In this document: positions 11,014 to 22,469 of the stretch, in pieces | Layout: every line of letters starts with the position of its first letter | Numbering within the stretch: position 1 is the first letter of the stretch | From: Eucalyptus grandis | Lineage: Eukaryota; Streptophyta; Magnoliopsida; Myrtales; Myrtaceae | NCBI RefSeq assembly: GCF_016545825.1 | Contig: NC_052614.1 | Coordinates: 26,809,669-26,873,668, forward strand | Direction of reading: 5' to 3' | Length of the DNA: 64,000 bases | Made by a program: the position numbers and the translations under genes | The notes under the pieces: model-generated | The model's input: only the letters and a program-made list of their open reading frames with translations | What the model was told of the DNA's origin: nothing | The model's database searches: none

Positions 11014-11252
11014 TGTTAAGTTACTTTAATTGAGTTTCCTTTATTATCAGAGTTTTATTTCCTTTTTTACTTACATAAGAATATTATTGTTATATACAAT
11101 TTATATTCAATATAAATACAATGGGTGTAGGGTTTCGTGATTCAGAAAACTACAGCCCTCTCTTTCTTTCTTTACGTTCTCTTTCTCCTCCTTTTCTCTT
11201 CCTTCTTTCTCTCTTTCTACTTGTTGCGGGTTCTCTAATCAGTTTTGTGACA
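11014..11252 (+). repeat. 5' LTR
   Basis: Starts TGTTAAGTTACTTTAATTGA and ends TCAGTTTTGTGACA. It contains an AT-rich promoter-like stretch with TATAAATACAATGG at about 11112 followed by a C/T-rich leader. Matches the LTR at 15898-16138 except for four substitutions and two one-base gaps. Confidence 0.95.
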
Positions 11253-11264
11253 TGGTATCGGAGC
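11253..11264 (+). other. Primer-binding site (initiator tRNA-Met)
   Basis: TGGTATCGGAGC immediately follows the LTR. Copia elements of plants normally have TGGTATCAGAGC, complementary to initiator tRNA-Met; here A is replaced by G, turning CAG into CGG. Confidence 0.9.
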
Positions 11265-11725
11265 GGGTCTAACTATCGATTACTTAATCATATTGCTGGT
11301 TTGAGAGTCCCCTAGTAACTCTACTTCTTCTCGGTGCGTAGCCACCTAAAGCTGCAATTTTTATCTGTTTTCTCTTCAAGTCTCGATACATATGAGATCG
11401 AAGATATCGGATTTATCAGGTTCGGTTTATGAACATGGATTACAACACTTGCTGATTAGCGGATTCAAGAATCAGAGTATTCTATTGATTACGGTTGACT
11501 AGTCTTGCTGGTTTTCCGTCAAACATATAATTATTTGAATCGAGATTTCTGGTCAGATATTTTCTTCTATACAGCAGTCTCTATTTATGAGTTTTCAGCA
11601 TCCCTTTGGTTAATTGATGGAGCCAATTACATCTGATTATACATTAGCATTGCTGCTTTGTTACTTGCACTAAAGTTTCAGCCTACTTGATTAGTGGTAG
11701 ATATACTTATATTGAGATTATCATC

Positions 11726-12604
11726 ATGAGTGATACTAAGGCTTCTACAGAGAGTGTCAACGTTCAAATTACCACTATTAAATTAAATGGATCCTCCAAT
11801 TACTTGTTATGGGCCCAAGCTGTGAAGGTCTATATTAATGCCAAAGGGAAACTTCATCATCTTACCACATACCCTCGATGAAAATTCTAGAGACTATAAT
11901 GGTTGGATGAGAGAGAATGATACACTTCGGTGTGGTTATGGAATAGCATGGAACCATCCATCGCTGCTAATGTCATGTTCCACACAACTGCTAAAGGAGT
12001 GTGGGATGATCTTATGGAGAGTTACTCACAAGACAAAAATATGTCTAGAGTTTATGAACTATATGAGAAGATTTTTAATTTTAAACAGGGAGACAAGTCT
12101 CTTGGAGAATATTATAGTGCTTTGAAAGGTATGTGGGAAGAACTCAATCTTTATCAGCCCATCACTACGATCTTGAGAGACTAAAGACACAACGATATGA
12201 ATTTCAAGTGGCCAAATTTTTATCTCGGCTTGAATGCTGACTTACACTGTGAAGAGTCGACTTCTTCGGAGAGAGAGTTCCTTCTATGAATGAAGCATTT
12301 TGTCGAATTCAGCGCATTGTCCCTCCGTCTTCTACTTCATCTAAAGACAATTCAGCATTTGTGGCTGGTAGTGGTGGTCGTGGTCGTGGTGGATTTTCCA
12401 ATAGAGGTCGTGGTTTCGGGGGAAATCGTAGTCGTGGTGGTGGACGTAATGGACAAAGTTCTGATCGAGATAGCCGTCAGTGTATATACACTGTGGCAAA
12501 TTCGGTCATATTGTTGACACTTGTTGGGCCAAGCATGGCAAGCCTGAGTGGGTTCAACGATCAGTTATTGCAAATACTGCTATGTCTGAAGGAGTGCTCG
12601 AAAT
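11726..12604 (+). pseudogene. copia gag (capsid/nucleocapsid), frameshifted
   Basis: Begins at ATG 11726 (MSDTKAST...). It encodes the plant copia gag helical region with the conserved 'LNGSSNYLLWAQAV' start, then an arginine/glycine-rich tract (about 12370-12465) and a CCHC zinc knuckle (about 12478-12520). Gag packages the element RNA into virus-like particles in the cytoplasm. The frame is broken near 11877, 12168, 12226 and inside the zinc knuckle near 12490, where two extra bases separate the first Cys from the next. The breaks at 11877, 12168 and 12226 all sit on a CG dinucleotide where the family sequence would have CTG-type context. The product would not be full length as read. Confidence 0.85.
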
Positions 12605-13169
12605 GTGTCTTACAGCGACATGAACCCATCTCTCCCACCTGGGGGTAGTTCTTCTGAGTCTACGGCTCGAGATGATATGGTTGCACAACTCATCAAACGT
12701 GTCCAACAACTAGAGGCTTCCAATTTCTCATCCACTGCTACTCTTGCATGTACAGGTAACATGGCCTCTTTCTCTACTTTGTCTCCTAACGCCTATTGGG
12801 TCATTGACTCGGGGGCTTCTAGTCATATGATGGGTAAGCAAGAACTATTTTCTTCCCACACTAATTCTAGTCCTTCATCCGAAGTTATTTTAGCTAATGG
12901 TTCATCGACTCAAGTGGTTGGATCGGGGACATTCCACTTACATCTTCCTTATCTTTGTCCTCTGTTTTACATGTTCCCCAACTTCCTTTAAATTTGTTAT
13001 CTGTTAGTCGGTTAACTAAAGCTCTTAGTTGTTCAGTTACATTTTATCCATCTCATTGCATTTTTCAGGACCTTGAGACAAAGAAGATGATTGGTGGAGG
13101 GCATGAATGTGATGGACTCTACTATCTCAATGGTGTCTCCATCTTGCGACGCCAATGGTCTAGCTGCTA
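12605..13169 (+). pseudogene. copia aspartic protease region, broken
   Basis: The frame from 12605 contains the catalytic motif DSGAS (Asp codon at 12806) within YWVIDSGASSHM, typical of retroviral-type aspartic proteases that cut the Gag-Pol polyprotein. The frame is lost near 12950-12990 and continues in another frame from about 12955 ('NLLSVSRLTKAL', a conserved segment preceding the integrase) to a stop at about 13168. Upstream (12605-12800) is a linker with a predicted short coiled region. Confidence 0.85.
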
Positions 13170-13185
13170 GTTCTATTACCCCCTA

Positions 13186-14073
13186 TTATGGCATTCTCGT
13201 TTAGGGCATTTATCTTTATTTAAGTTACAACAAATAATTCCCGAGTGTAAATCAATTTCTACTCTTGAGTGTGAGGCTTGTGAACTTGGGAAACATCATC
13301 GTAGTTCCTTTCCTAATCGTAATGATTCTCGTGCATCTACTTTACTTGAACTTGTTCATTCGGACATTTGGGGACATTCCCGTATTGCTAGTAGAAATGG
13401 TTTTAAGTACTTTGTTACTTTTGTGGATGATTATTCTCGTTTAACATGGCTCTATATGCTTCATGACCGCTCTGAATTTTTACATGTTTTTCAATTATTT
13501 CATCATGAGGTTACTAATCAGTTTAATACATCCCTGAAAATTTTGCGAACAGATAATGCTCTAGAATATACACAGAAATCAATTTCTTTGTTTTGTTCTA
13601 ATGTTGGCATTATACATCAAACAAGTTGTACTTATACCCCTCAGCAGAATGATGTGGCCAAGAGAAAATACCGTCACCTTCTAGAAGTTGCTCGTTCACT
13701 CTTATTTCATATGAATGTGCCAAAATCATTTTGGAGCGATGCTGTCCTTACCGCATGTTACCTCATAAATCGTATGCCTTCCACTGTCCTCAATCATCAG
13801 TCACCAATCGGTGTTGCATTTCGACAAGCCGTTATTCTCTCTTACCCCGCGCGTCTTTGGGTGTGTCATTTTGTTCATAACCTACGTTCCGGTTCGATAA
13901 ACTATCTCCTCGTGCTACTAAATGTATTTTTCTCGGGTATTCACGTACACGAGAAGGGATATCGGTGTTATGATCCTACAACTTATACTCAATATGTTAG
14001 TGCTGATGTTACTTTTTTCGAGGGCACATCATACTATTCTGCGAGGGTAAAGAGTTTTCAAGCGACATTGTAG
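13186..14073 (+). pseudogene. copia integrase, catalytic Glu position replaced by Lys
   Basis: Contains the N-terminal zinc-binding HHCC module (HSRLGH...CEACELGK, about 13190-13300) and the RNase H-like catalytic core. Catalytic Asp codons are at 13363-13365 (HSDIWG) and 13552-13554 (RTDNA). The third acidic residue, expected with 35 residues between it and the second Asp, is codon AAG (Lys) at 13660-13662 within the motif that is usually NGVAERK. This alone would abolish strand transfer. The frame runs to a stop at 14071, but the conserved downstream text is disturbed after about 13830. Integrase inserts the element cDNA; loss of Glu means mobilisation only in trans. Confidence 0.85.
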
Positions 14074-14408
14074 CTGATCCTCCTATCCCACAACAAATCC
14101 CCTTAGATTACGTTAGTCCGTCTCTAGTATCTCCTCCCTTGCGGGTGTATCGGCGGCGATCTACGGCACCACCGGTCTCCAGCTCTTCAATGCCCTCCAA
14201 TCAATCTTCCTCCTTGTCTCTGGTCCGACGATCTTCCTATTGCCCTTCACAAAGGTACTCGGTCTTGCACACAAAAATCCTCTTTGGCCTACCCTATTGA
14301 GCGTTATGTGTCTCTCTCACATCTTCCTTCTCCATTACATGACTTTGCTCTATCATTACAAACTCACACAATTCCTACTTCTACCACTGAGGCTTTGTCT
14401 CGCCTTGA

Positions 14409-15408
14409 GTGGAAATGGAAGCTCTAGTCTCTCGCCAAACGTGGTCATTGGTTGATCTTCCCCTTGGGAAAGATGTGGTGAAGTGTCGTTGGGTGTACAC
14501 TATCAAGTACAATCCGAATGGCTCAATCGAGCGTCTTAAAGCTCGACTCGTTGCTAAAAGTTTTACTCAAACTTATGGAGTGGATTATTTTGAGACTTTT
14601 TCCCCCGTGGCACGTCTCAACTCTGTTCGTGTTGTTATTTCTCTTGCTGTGAATTTCGATTGGCCATTATATCAATTAGATGTCAAAAATGCTTTTCTTT
14701 ATGGTGATTTGTCTGAAGAAGTATATATGGAGCAACCTCCTGGGTATGTTGCTCAGGGGGAGAATCGTAGTAAAGTATGTCGGCTACATAAGGCAATTTA
14801 TGGGTTGAAACAGTCTCGAAGCATGGTTTGAAAAATTCAGTTCGGTGATTTCTAGATGTGGTTTCCACCAATGTTATTATGATCATTCTATTTTTGTTCG
14901 CAAGAAGGAATCAGGGGTAGTCATTCTTGTGGTATATGTGGATGATATAATTGTCTCTGGTAGTGATGTGACTGGCATTTTTGAGATTAAGTCATTACTT
15001 CAGCAGTAATTTCAGATTAAGGACTTGGGAACTCTTAGATATTTTCTGGGAATTGAAGTTTTACGAAGTAAAAAAAGTATTAATTTGTCTCGGCGAAAGT
15101 ATGTTCTTGATCTTTTGTCCGAGAGCAGTACACTAGCTTCCAAGCCAGTTGATACTCCTATGGATCCAAATCAAAAGTTTGGAGTTGATGATGGAAAAGA
15201 AATTGAAGACAAGCATCAATATCGGCGTCTAGTTGGGAAACTAATTTATCTTACTGTTACACGTCCCGATATTTCTTTTGCTGTTGGCGTGGTGAGTCGG
15301 TTATGGAATCACCTAAGAAAGTTCATTGGGATGCTGTATGTCGCATTCTTTGATATCTTAAAAGCTCTCCTGGTAAGGGACTTATTTATAAATCGAATTG
15401 TTCTTTTA
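14409..15408 (+). pseudogene. copia reverse transcriptase, broken by frameshift and stop
   Basis: Starts within the conserved 'W.LVDLP.GK' segment and includes [26 protein letters not shown] (about 14475-14560), '[12 protein letters not shown]' with the first catalytic Asp (about 14680-14710), a frame break at about 14817 and the active-site motif YVDD at 14935-14946. A TAA stop lies at 15007-15009 just before the 'KDLGTLRYFLGIEV' region, and the frame shifts again near 15330. The enzyme copies element RNA into cDNA. The strings between the breaks are otherwise well preserved. Confidence 0.9.
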
Positions 15409-15410
15409 CT

Positions 15411-15872
15411 TTGGTTGGTTATTCTGATGCTGATTGGGTTGGGTCAACATATGATCGATGGTCTACAACTGGGTATTGCACTTTTATTGGTGGTAATTTG
15501 GTTACTTGGAGAAGTAAGAAACAAACTACCATTGCCAGGTCTAGTGCAAAGGCTGAATATCGTGCTATGGCACATACTGTGGCTGAATTGTTGTGGTTGA
15601 AATCTCTTCTCCGGGAGCTTGGATTTTCTATTAATCAACCTATTGATATGATGTGTGATAATCAAGTAGCTATTTATATTGCTGGGAATCCTATTTTTCA
15701 AGAGCGAACTAAGCCTATAGAAATTGATTGTCACTTTGTTCATAATGCTGTGAAGCAGAAGTTGGTTGCTACTTCTTACGTTGCCTCTAGAGATCAATTT
15801 GCTGATATGTTTACCAAAGCATTATTTCGTCCTGCTTTTGTTGCTTGGTTGTTCCAAGCTAGGCATGGGTGA
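15411..15872 (+). pseudogene. copia RNase H domain
   Basis: One continuous frame of about 153 codons ending in TGA at 15870-15872. It has the YSDADWVG start, the 'TWRSKKQ..IARSSAKAEYRAMA' block and 'MCDNQVAIYIAGNP', all typical of the copia RNase H that removes RNA from the RNA-DNA hybrid. The family-typical 'ERTKHIEIDCHF' reads ERTKPIEIDCHF. It is intact but cannot be translated in register with the broken upstream domains. Confidence 0.9.
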
Positions 15873-15887
15873 CCTATATGCTCCGGC

Positions 15888-15897
15888 TTGAGGGGAG
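15888..15897 (+). other. Polypurine tract
   Basis: TTGAGGGGAG abuts the 3' LTR, the standard position for priming plus-strand DNA. Confidence 0.9.
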
Positions 15898-16138
15898 TGT
15901 TAAGTTACTTTAATTGAGTTTCCTTTATTATCAGAGTTTTATTTCATTTTTTACTTACATAAGGATATTATTGTTATATACAATTTATATTCAATATAAA
16001 TACAATGGGTGTAGGGTTTCGTGATTACAGAAAACTACAGCCCTCTCTTTCTTTCTTTTACGTTCTCTTTCTCCTCCTTCTCTCTTCCTTCTTTCTCTCT
16101 TTCTACTTGCTGCGGGTTCTCTAATCAGTTTTGTGACA
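15898..16138 (+). repeat. 3' LTR
   Basis: 241 bp, TG...CA, matching 11014-11252. Differences include cattttttt versus ccttttttt, aaggatatt versus aagaatatt, gattacag versus gattcag, and tgctgcggg versus tgttgcggg. Confidence 0.95.
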
Positions 16139-16143
16139 CAACC
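16139..16143. repeat. Target-site duplication, right (CAACC)
   Basis: Exact copy of 11009-11013. Confidence 0.9.
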
Positions 16144-16941
16144 AAAGATAGATTTGAATAGATCTTTGAACTTGAAAAAGGCTCAGTTATTCTAAGCAAT
16201 AATCGACCAACCTTGTTATATGTACCATTCCTTAGACAACATCCTCAATCAAAGAGATCGCTCCATGAGAAAAGAAGCTACTACCAATCCACTTGATTAT
16301 AAATTCAAAAAAAGCTCTAAAACAACAAAAAGATGGATCAATCAACATCCTCAATCAGCGAGAAAAGAAGCTACTACCAATCCACGGGATTATAAATACA
16401 GAAACAGCTCTAAAACAACAAAAGAAATGATCATATCCACAATAAATGATCAAAGGAGGATCGTAAACACTAAGGATGCACGTGACCACTCCTTAACAAC
16501 CACCTAAAGCATAGATATCACCTGGTAAATGAAAGAGTTCCACCGAAGGTTCTGTACCCAAAGAAACACATCAATCTTACAGAATGAAAGCCTAAGCTAA
16601 TTAAATTGTGTGAAGCTAGTATTCGGGGAAAAAGAAAAAGAAAAGAAAGGCCAGACGAATAAATTGCACATAATTTACCCGCAATAGAATTTTGTGATTG
16701 TAGCGTGCATTACAGGAACAAAGAGAAACAAGCCAGAACTTAGTGGATCTCAAGCTTTTTAGACTCAAACAATCCCTACAATGGAAGATAGTCAATGATA
16801 ATTCATCTTCCAAAGACAACAAAAGCCAATAGAAGCTCAAAGAAAGAAGAGCTTGTTAAATGAAATCTAGGATGAACCATCACATATTGAAGATGGTCCA
16901 CATCAAACCAGAAGAGGCTTGCATCAAAGGAAAGAGAACTT
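16144..16941 (-). repeat. Array unit, right part, between copia and superblock A
   Basis: Continues the unit broken by the retrotransposon ('aaagatagatttgaatagat', then 'cctcaatcaaagagat'). It matches 20500-20900, 35810-36200 and 59230-59600 with more differences than those share among themselves. A short tandem duplication of 'gagaaaagaagctactacca' text occurs at about 16265 and 16358. No gene. Confidence 0.7.
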
Positions 16942-16959
16942 GGCCCTGATGTGTTTCAC
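16942..16959 (-). pseudogene. MTHFR exon fragment (first 6 codons)
   Basis: On the minus strand TATTAATGCAG is followed by GTGAAACACATCAGGGCC, encoding VKHIRA, the start of the conserved MTHFR segment VKHIRAKYGDYFG. The rest of the exon is missing: the sequence passes directly into ordinary array text. The junction bases (GGCCCTGAT) also occur in array text near 49462, so microhomology may have mediated the join. Unlike the copies in B and C, the CTG at 16946-16948 is intact here and the frame is preserved. See 32340-32399 for the complete exon. Confidence 0.6.
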
Positions 16960-19790
16960 CTGCATTAATAACCAAGTAGATCCAGAACAAAAACAATAAG
17001 CACAAATAAAGAGCAAATATGGGGGCAGTTACCGCTACCAATCCGGTTTGTCAGTGCACTTGCTTAAATGCTCACTTGCTATGTGACTAGTCAATTTCTA
17101 AATCGAAGTTCGTAAAGAGCAATACAGAACCACATACAAAACATGCTATGCAAAAACATTAATTGTTACATATGATTTGTTGCTTCTCCAATTCAAAAGA
17201 CCCTCTTTATCATGAGAAATGGTTTATTTTGTATACAGGTAGTGTACACCAAACTAGTGAATGACTAGGATATCTAGCATTTCTATTTTCTAGGTTTTAA
17301 ATGCCAAGGGGTGAAAATTTAGGGCCTTACATGGGTAAATGAAGCTGTCGATCATTTAGACAGAATTCAAAACAAACTTTGAGTGAAAAACAATTAGTAA
17401 AGTTTTGACAAGCGATGAATGTTATCACAGTGAAAAACAAATATTTTTTTGGAAAAGAACCTATCCTGTAAGTTCCAAATAACATAGAAAAACAAGGAAA
17501 TAAGAGCCAAAATAACAACTCAGCATAAGAAAACCGATTTAACATATTGACACAAAATTCAAGCGAGACATACACACCAAGCCAAAACAGATGCATACGC
17601 AAGAAATCTATTGCCAAGTGAAAGTGCGACCTAGTACATTGAAAGGAAAAAGAGTAACAAATAACATGCAGAATAGTTCCATCAAGGAAAAAGCCTTTGC
17701 GTTAACCTATTGCTAACCTATTATTGAAAGAGAAACTGAACGATGATCATCTTGCCTTAATAAAATAAAATAATAAAGAAAAAAAATAGAGTCAATACTA
17801 TTATAGTCATTTACTGTCAAGAATCCAATACATGAGAGCTTGTACAATCTCAAACAAAACCTGGTCTCCACAATTCATCCTCTTAGCCTTGCAAAATAAG
17901 GCAAGGGATCAGCATTTCTCAAGGTCAGCAAACCTTCAACCTAAAGCAATTAGAACTAGACGATTATCATCTTGATTCTTGCCACTACCCAAAGATAATG
18001 AATGAAAGAATGAATTTTGAAAAAGAAACATAAGGGTCCATGCAGAAATTATTAAAAGTTGCGGTTCATCACCCAAGTACTCCCAGTCCATCAACTCAAC
18101 ATTACACCACAAAGGAATCGTCGGTCCCAAAAATAGCTCAAACATTTTAGTCTATGCAACAATTGACCAAACTCATCATATTTACCGTTCCTTACATGAA
18201 GTCCTCGGAAGTAGAGATCAGTCCAACAGAGAAGAAGTCACTTCCGATGCATTAAACAAATGATCCAGGATCTGCTCCTAAGAAAACTAAATAGAATGAC
18301 CAACCAATAAATTGATACATGGTTAAAGGAGCACAGTTGACCCTAATGATGTCCCCGACCATGGCAAAGTCCCAAGGAGGCAAGCTGGAACAGAAGAAAT
18401 TAAGCTCTGAAACAAACCAGATGCTTCGAAATTAGACCGAGAAAGTAATCAGCTCATCAATTGTCAAGAGATTATTAAAAAAAAAAAACCAAGAAAGATT
18501 AAGAACGCGTATCATAATAGATATTTGAAGCACATCATTCCAAATAAGATGCAACCAAGTATGCACTTTGAAGTAAAACCAATTACAGCCAGTAAGCCTT
18601 CGGTCCCAATAAGCAAAGAAAACCTACAATGTAGACATTTATATGGCCACTGATGGAGTCCAACCAACTCAGACAACCGCATATACGGAGAGAACACAAA
18701 ATGACCTCTTGTTCTAGACCAATAGAAAACACACAAGTTGTGTAAGCAGGAAAGCGAACCAAGCAAGGTAATGCCTGGTGCCACTTCCAGGATTAGAAAA
18801 CAGACCATATTGTATAACTGTAACATATGCTATCTCCATGATTTAGAGAGATCGAATTAGTGATCATAGCACACGAGATAAGAATGAAGAGAAACAAGAT
18901 AGAACTCTTGTGGACCTTTCCGTAAAAAAAAAAGAACTCGAAAGAAGAGCTTGTCCTATTAATTGATGCTTGTGCAGCAAGAAAGAACCATCACGATCAC
19001 GAGGCACTCCATATTGAAATTGATGAGATAAAGTATTGCCTCAACCAAACTCTGACCTGCAAAGGAAAGAGAAAATCTGATCGTTCCACCTTAACTAGAA
19101 GATAACAAAAGTGGAATGGAAGACAAATTAGGAATGGATGCGTATGCACCAACAAAGAACATCACTGATACCAAACACTCCATACCGAACTTGGCCACGT
19201 AAAGTATTGCCTCCACCAAACTCTGATCTACGAAGGGAAGAGAACTAGATCTGATCTTTCGGATTAACTAGAAAATAATAGAAGTAAGGGACAAGTTTCA
19301 TTCAAACCAATAACTGCCTAAAATCCGTGGAGCAAGAATCATCCAATTTCAGACAATTATCAACTCAGCCCCACAGACAACTCAAAAGATCACCAGTTGT
19401 CAAAATCCAGTAAAACTATCAACTGGTAAAAGAAGCCTAGAAGGTTGTCAAAATTTCAGTCCATCGTCTGTCCTGACAACAAAGGCTTCTAGATCATCAG
19501 CTTAACCACAAACAGTGCAAGATTGATCATTAGTCCTCCAAAAAGTCCAAATGTCATATTCTAGGTACCAAGACCAGTTGCATTGTTCTTATTGCCCTAC
19601 AACATCCTCAGACAAAATGATTGCTCCAAGAAGAAAGAAGCCACTGCACTTTCACGGAATAGTGGATACAAGAATCAGCTCATAATACAATTAAATTTAG
19701 AAAGATCAGTCAACGACAAATCAATCAATCAATAATCAGAGGAGCGCAAACCTTAACAATATGAAAAGTACACCAAAAGTTCTGCACCAA
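16960..19790 (-). repeat. Segment S1, superblock A
   Basis: Matches 32400-34640 (B) and 54976-57540 (C) closely. Landmarks: 'gtgtacaccaaactagtgaa', 'gggccttacatgg', 'cacaagttgtgtaag', and 'tccaaataagatgcaacca'. Entire stretch without a supportable gene. Confidence 0.85.
19431..19490. other. Recurring imperfect hairpin
   Basis: AGAAGCCT (19431-19438) pairs with AGGCTTCT (19483-19490), and GTTGTC (19444-19449) with GACAAC (19475-19480), leaving a loop of about 25 bases. The same arms recur at about 57206-57270, while at 28220, 29107, 30825 and 53975 the outer stem is mostly kept and the inner one altered. No function is claimed. Confidence 0.4.
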
Positions 19791-19799
19791 AGGAAAACA

Positions 19800-22430
19800 C
19801 ATCAATCATGTGAATGAAATCCCTGTGTATTGTGCGAAGCTAGAGTTCAGGGGGAAAAAAAGCAAGACAAATAACATGCAATATCTACACGATTTACCAG
19901 CAATTGATCTTGGAATCGCAGCATGCATTAAAAGAATGAAGAGAAGAACAAACCAGAACTTAACGGCCTTCAAGCTTTCCCGAGACTCACGGCAATCCCT
20001 ACAATGGAGGATAGTCAATGATTATTTATCTTCCAAATACAAGAAATGCCAGTAAAATCCCAAATGAAAGACGATCTTGATAAATGAAATAAAGATTATG
20101 GAGCTAGAAAGATTCATCACAGATTGAAGACGGTCCACATTGAACCAGAAGAGGTTTGCATCAAAGGAAAGAGCCAGGACATCAAACCTCGCTAGTTCTC
20201 ACACACCCTATCGTTAAAGCATGGCCAAAATATCAATTGATTAGGGACTGATCCATATAAATATACATGGAGAGTGAGGACATCAAAAGAACCAAAAATC
20301 CAAGTGGGAGCTTATCCAATTTCCAACAAAGCCCAAACACCAATATTCATCAAAACCTACACAGAAAAGGTGATGTATCATCACTTCTAAAATCTGGCAA
20401 AACACCAAGTGCATACACAGCAGAAATTTATTGAAATTTCAGTTCTTCACCCGGCCCTGAAGATCATCAAGGACAATGCCCATCCACCAACCCAACCAAA
20501 GATAGATGTGAATAGATCGTCAAACACCAAGAAAAGTTCAGTTATTCTGAGTAATAATTGACCAACCTCATCATACGTACCATTCCTTAAATAACATCCT
20601 CAATCAAAGAGATTGCTTCATGAGAAAAAAGCTACTACCAATCCACCGGTTTATGAAAATCCAAAAACAGCTTGTAAAACAACAGAAAGATGGATCAATC
20701 CATCAATCAGATCAAAGAAGGAGCGTAAACACTAATAATGTCCGTGATAACTCCTCAACAACCATCTAAAGCATATAAATCACCTGATAAATGAAAAAGT
20801 TCCAAAGGTTTCATACCAAAAGAAAACACATCAATCATAGTGGACATCAACCATCTGTAGCGTATGCATTTTAAGAATGAAGAGAAACAAGCCAGAACTT
20901 AGTGGACCTCAAGCTTTCCAGACTCACAAATGATCCCTAAAACAGAGGATAGTCAATGATTATTCATCTTTCCCAATAGAATCTCTAAAGAAAGAAGATC
21001 TTGTTAAATGAAATAAAAATAATGGAGCTCGAAAAAACCGTCACAGATTGAAGGAAGTCCACATCGGACCACAAGAGGTTTGCATAAATGAAAGAGAACA
21101 TGGCCCCAATCATCTAACCATAACCCAGAAAAAAACAGAAGCGAGAGAGCAAACTTCATTCGAATCAATGACTGCCTAGAATCCACTAAGTAATTGCTTG
21201 TCCAGTTTTGACAATCATCAACTCAGCCCTTGAGAGAAGAACGCAATAGGTCGCCATTTCTCAAACCCAGCAAAACTTCAACCCGTAGAAGAATTAGAAA
21301 TTGACGATAATTATCTCATTTCTCCCTGAAGATAATCAACTAAAGACAGACCTAAATCAAAATTATGAAAAGCCTATAAATCTTCGAAGTTTCAAGACTG
21401 CCAGAAATCCATGAAGCTGCTGATTCTCCAATTTTAAACAATCATGAACTCAGCCCCACAGAAGAAAGCACTTCTCAAAGCCCAAAAAAACTTAACCTTT
21501 AAACGAATTAGAATTTGACGATACATCTCACCGTTCCTGAATATAATCAACCAAAAGCAAAACTTTATTCAAAACTGCAAAAAGCCTAGAAAGCTTAAAA
21601 AATTAGTCCATCGCCCATCTGAAGACGTGAACAATAATGCTTTGAGAACTCAAACAAAGACTGCATAATAGATCATCACTCCTCCAAGAAGCCCAAACAC
21701 CTTATATCATGCAAACTGACTATCTTCTATGTATTTATCCTCATTAGATGACATGCTCGATGGAGAGATCGCCCTCGAGGAAAGATGCAACCGCCAATCC
21801 ACCGCGAAATACGAATCATCTTGTTAAACAATTTAATGGAAAGATAAATCTATTGATGAGCCATCCACAACATCGCCTTATAAGTGAAAACACTACATAT
21901 TATAACCTTTGGAAAAGTTTTGGCAAAAGGAAAATGTTACCACAAAAGAAAAAAAGAAGTGTAAAAAACATATATGTTTTTGGAAAAGAACCTATCCCGA
22001 AAGTACCAAATAACATAGAGAAAAAGAGCAATAAGTAACACCGAAATAATAACTCAGCATAAGAAATTACCATCTAGATGACATCAATCTATCTAATATA
22101 AACTCAAAGTAAACCTGAGAGAAATTCTTCAAATAAACCAATTTAACATAGACACAAACTTCAAGCGAGACATACACACCAAGTCAACAGAAATGCATAT
22201 GCAAGAAACGTATTTCCAAGTGAGTGTGCAACAAAGTAAGTTGAAAAGGAAAAAAGTGATAAATAAGATGCAGAATAATTCCATTAAGGAAAAGGTCTTC
22301 GCTTTAGCCAATTTCTGACCATAAAAGAAAGAGAATTTAATGGTGATTTCCTTGCTTTATTATTTGTTATTTGTTATATGGGGTCGACACTAATGGAACC
22401 ATTTACTGTCCAGAATGCAATAAATAAAAG
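19800..22430 (-). repeat. Segment S2, superblock A
   Basis: Matches 35095-37760 (B) and 58615-61250 (C) over its whole length at only a few differences per hundred bases, the highest similarity in the window. Compared with B it lacks about 100 bases, including the G-tract near 36190. No coding frame is conserved beyond what recent duplication explains. Confidence 0.85.
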
Positions 22431-22469
22431 CTTATCCCATTTCAAACAAAACGTGGTCTCCAATAGCAA

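Larger units (their letters stand above)
11014..16138 (+). mobile_element. Full-length Ty1/copia LTR retrotransposon (decayed)
   Basis: A 5125-bp element with 239- and 241-bp LTRs (TG...CA), a primer-binding site, a polypurine tract, a perfect 5-bp target-site duplication, and the domain order gag, protease, integrase, reverse transcriptase, RNase H that defines Ty1/copia. The LTRs differ by four substitutions and two single-base indels, so insertion was fairly recent on a plant scale. The polyprotein is broken by several frameshifts and stops, and the integrase catalytic Glu position reads Lys, so it is non-autonomous as read. Some gag breaks fall at CG strings where CTG is expected, so part of the decay may be in the assembly rather than in the genome. 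It is inserted in an array unit. The interval 11265-11725 is an untranslated leader. Confidence 0.95.

Noticed and set aside
19400..19560. C/D box snoRNA cluster (TGATGA and CTGA motifs recur on the minus strand in each unit)
   Set aside because: The distance between the C-like and D-like boxes is only about 45 bases, the C box is often imperfect, and no closing terminal stem or rRNA-complementary guide was evident.
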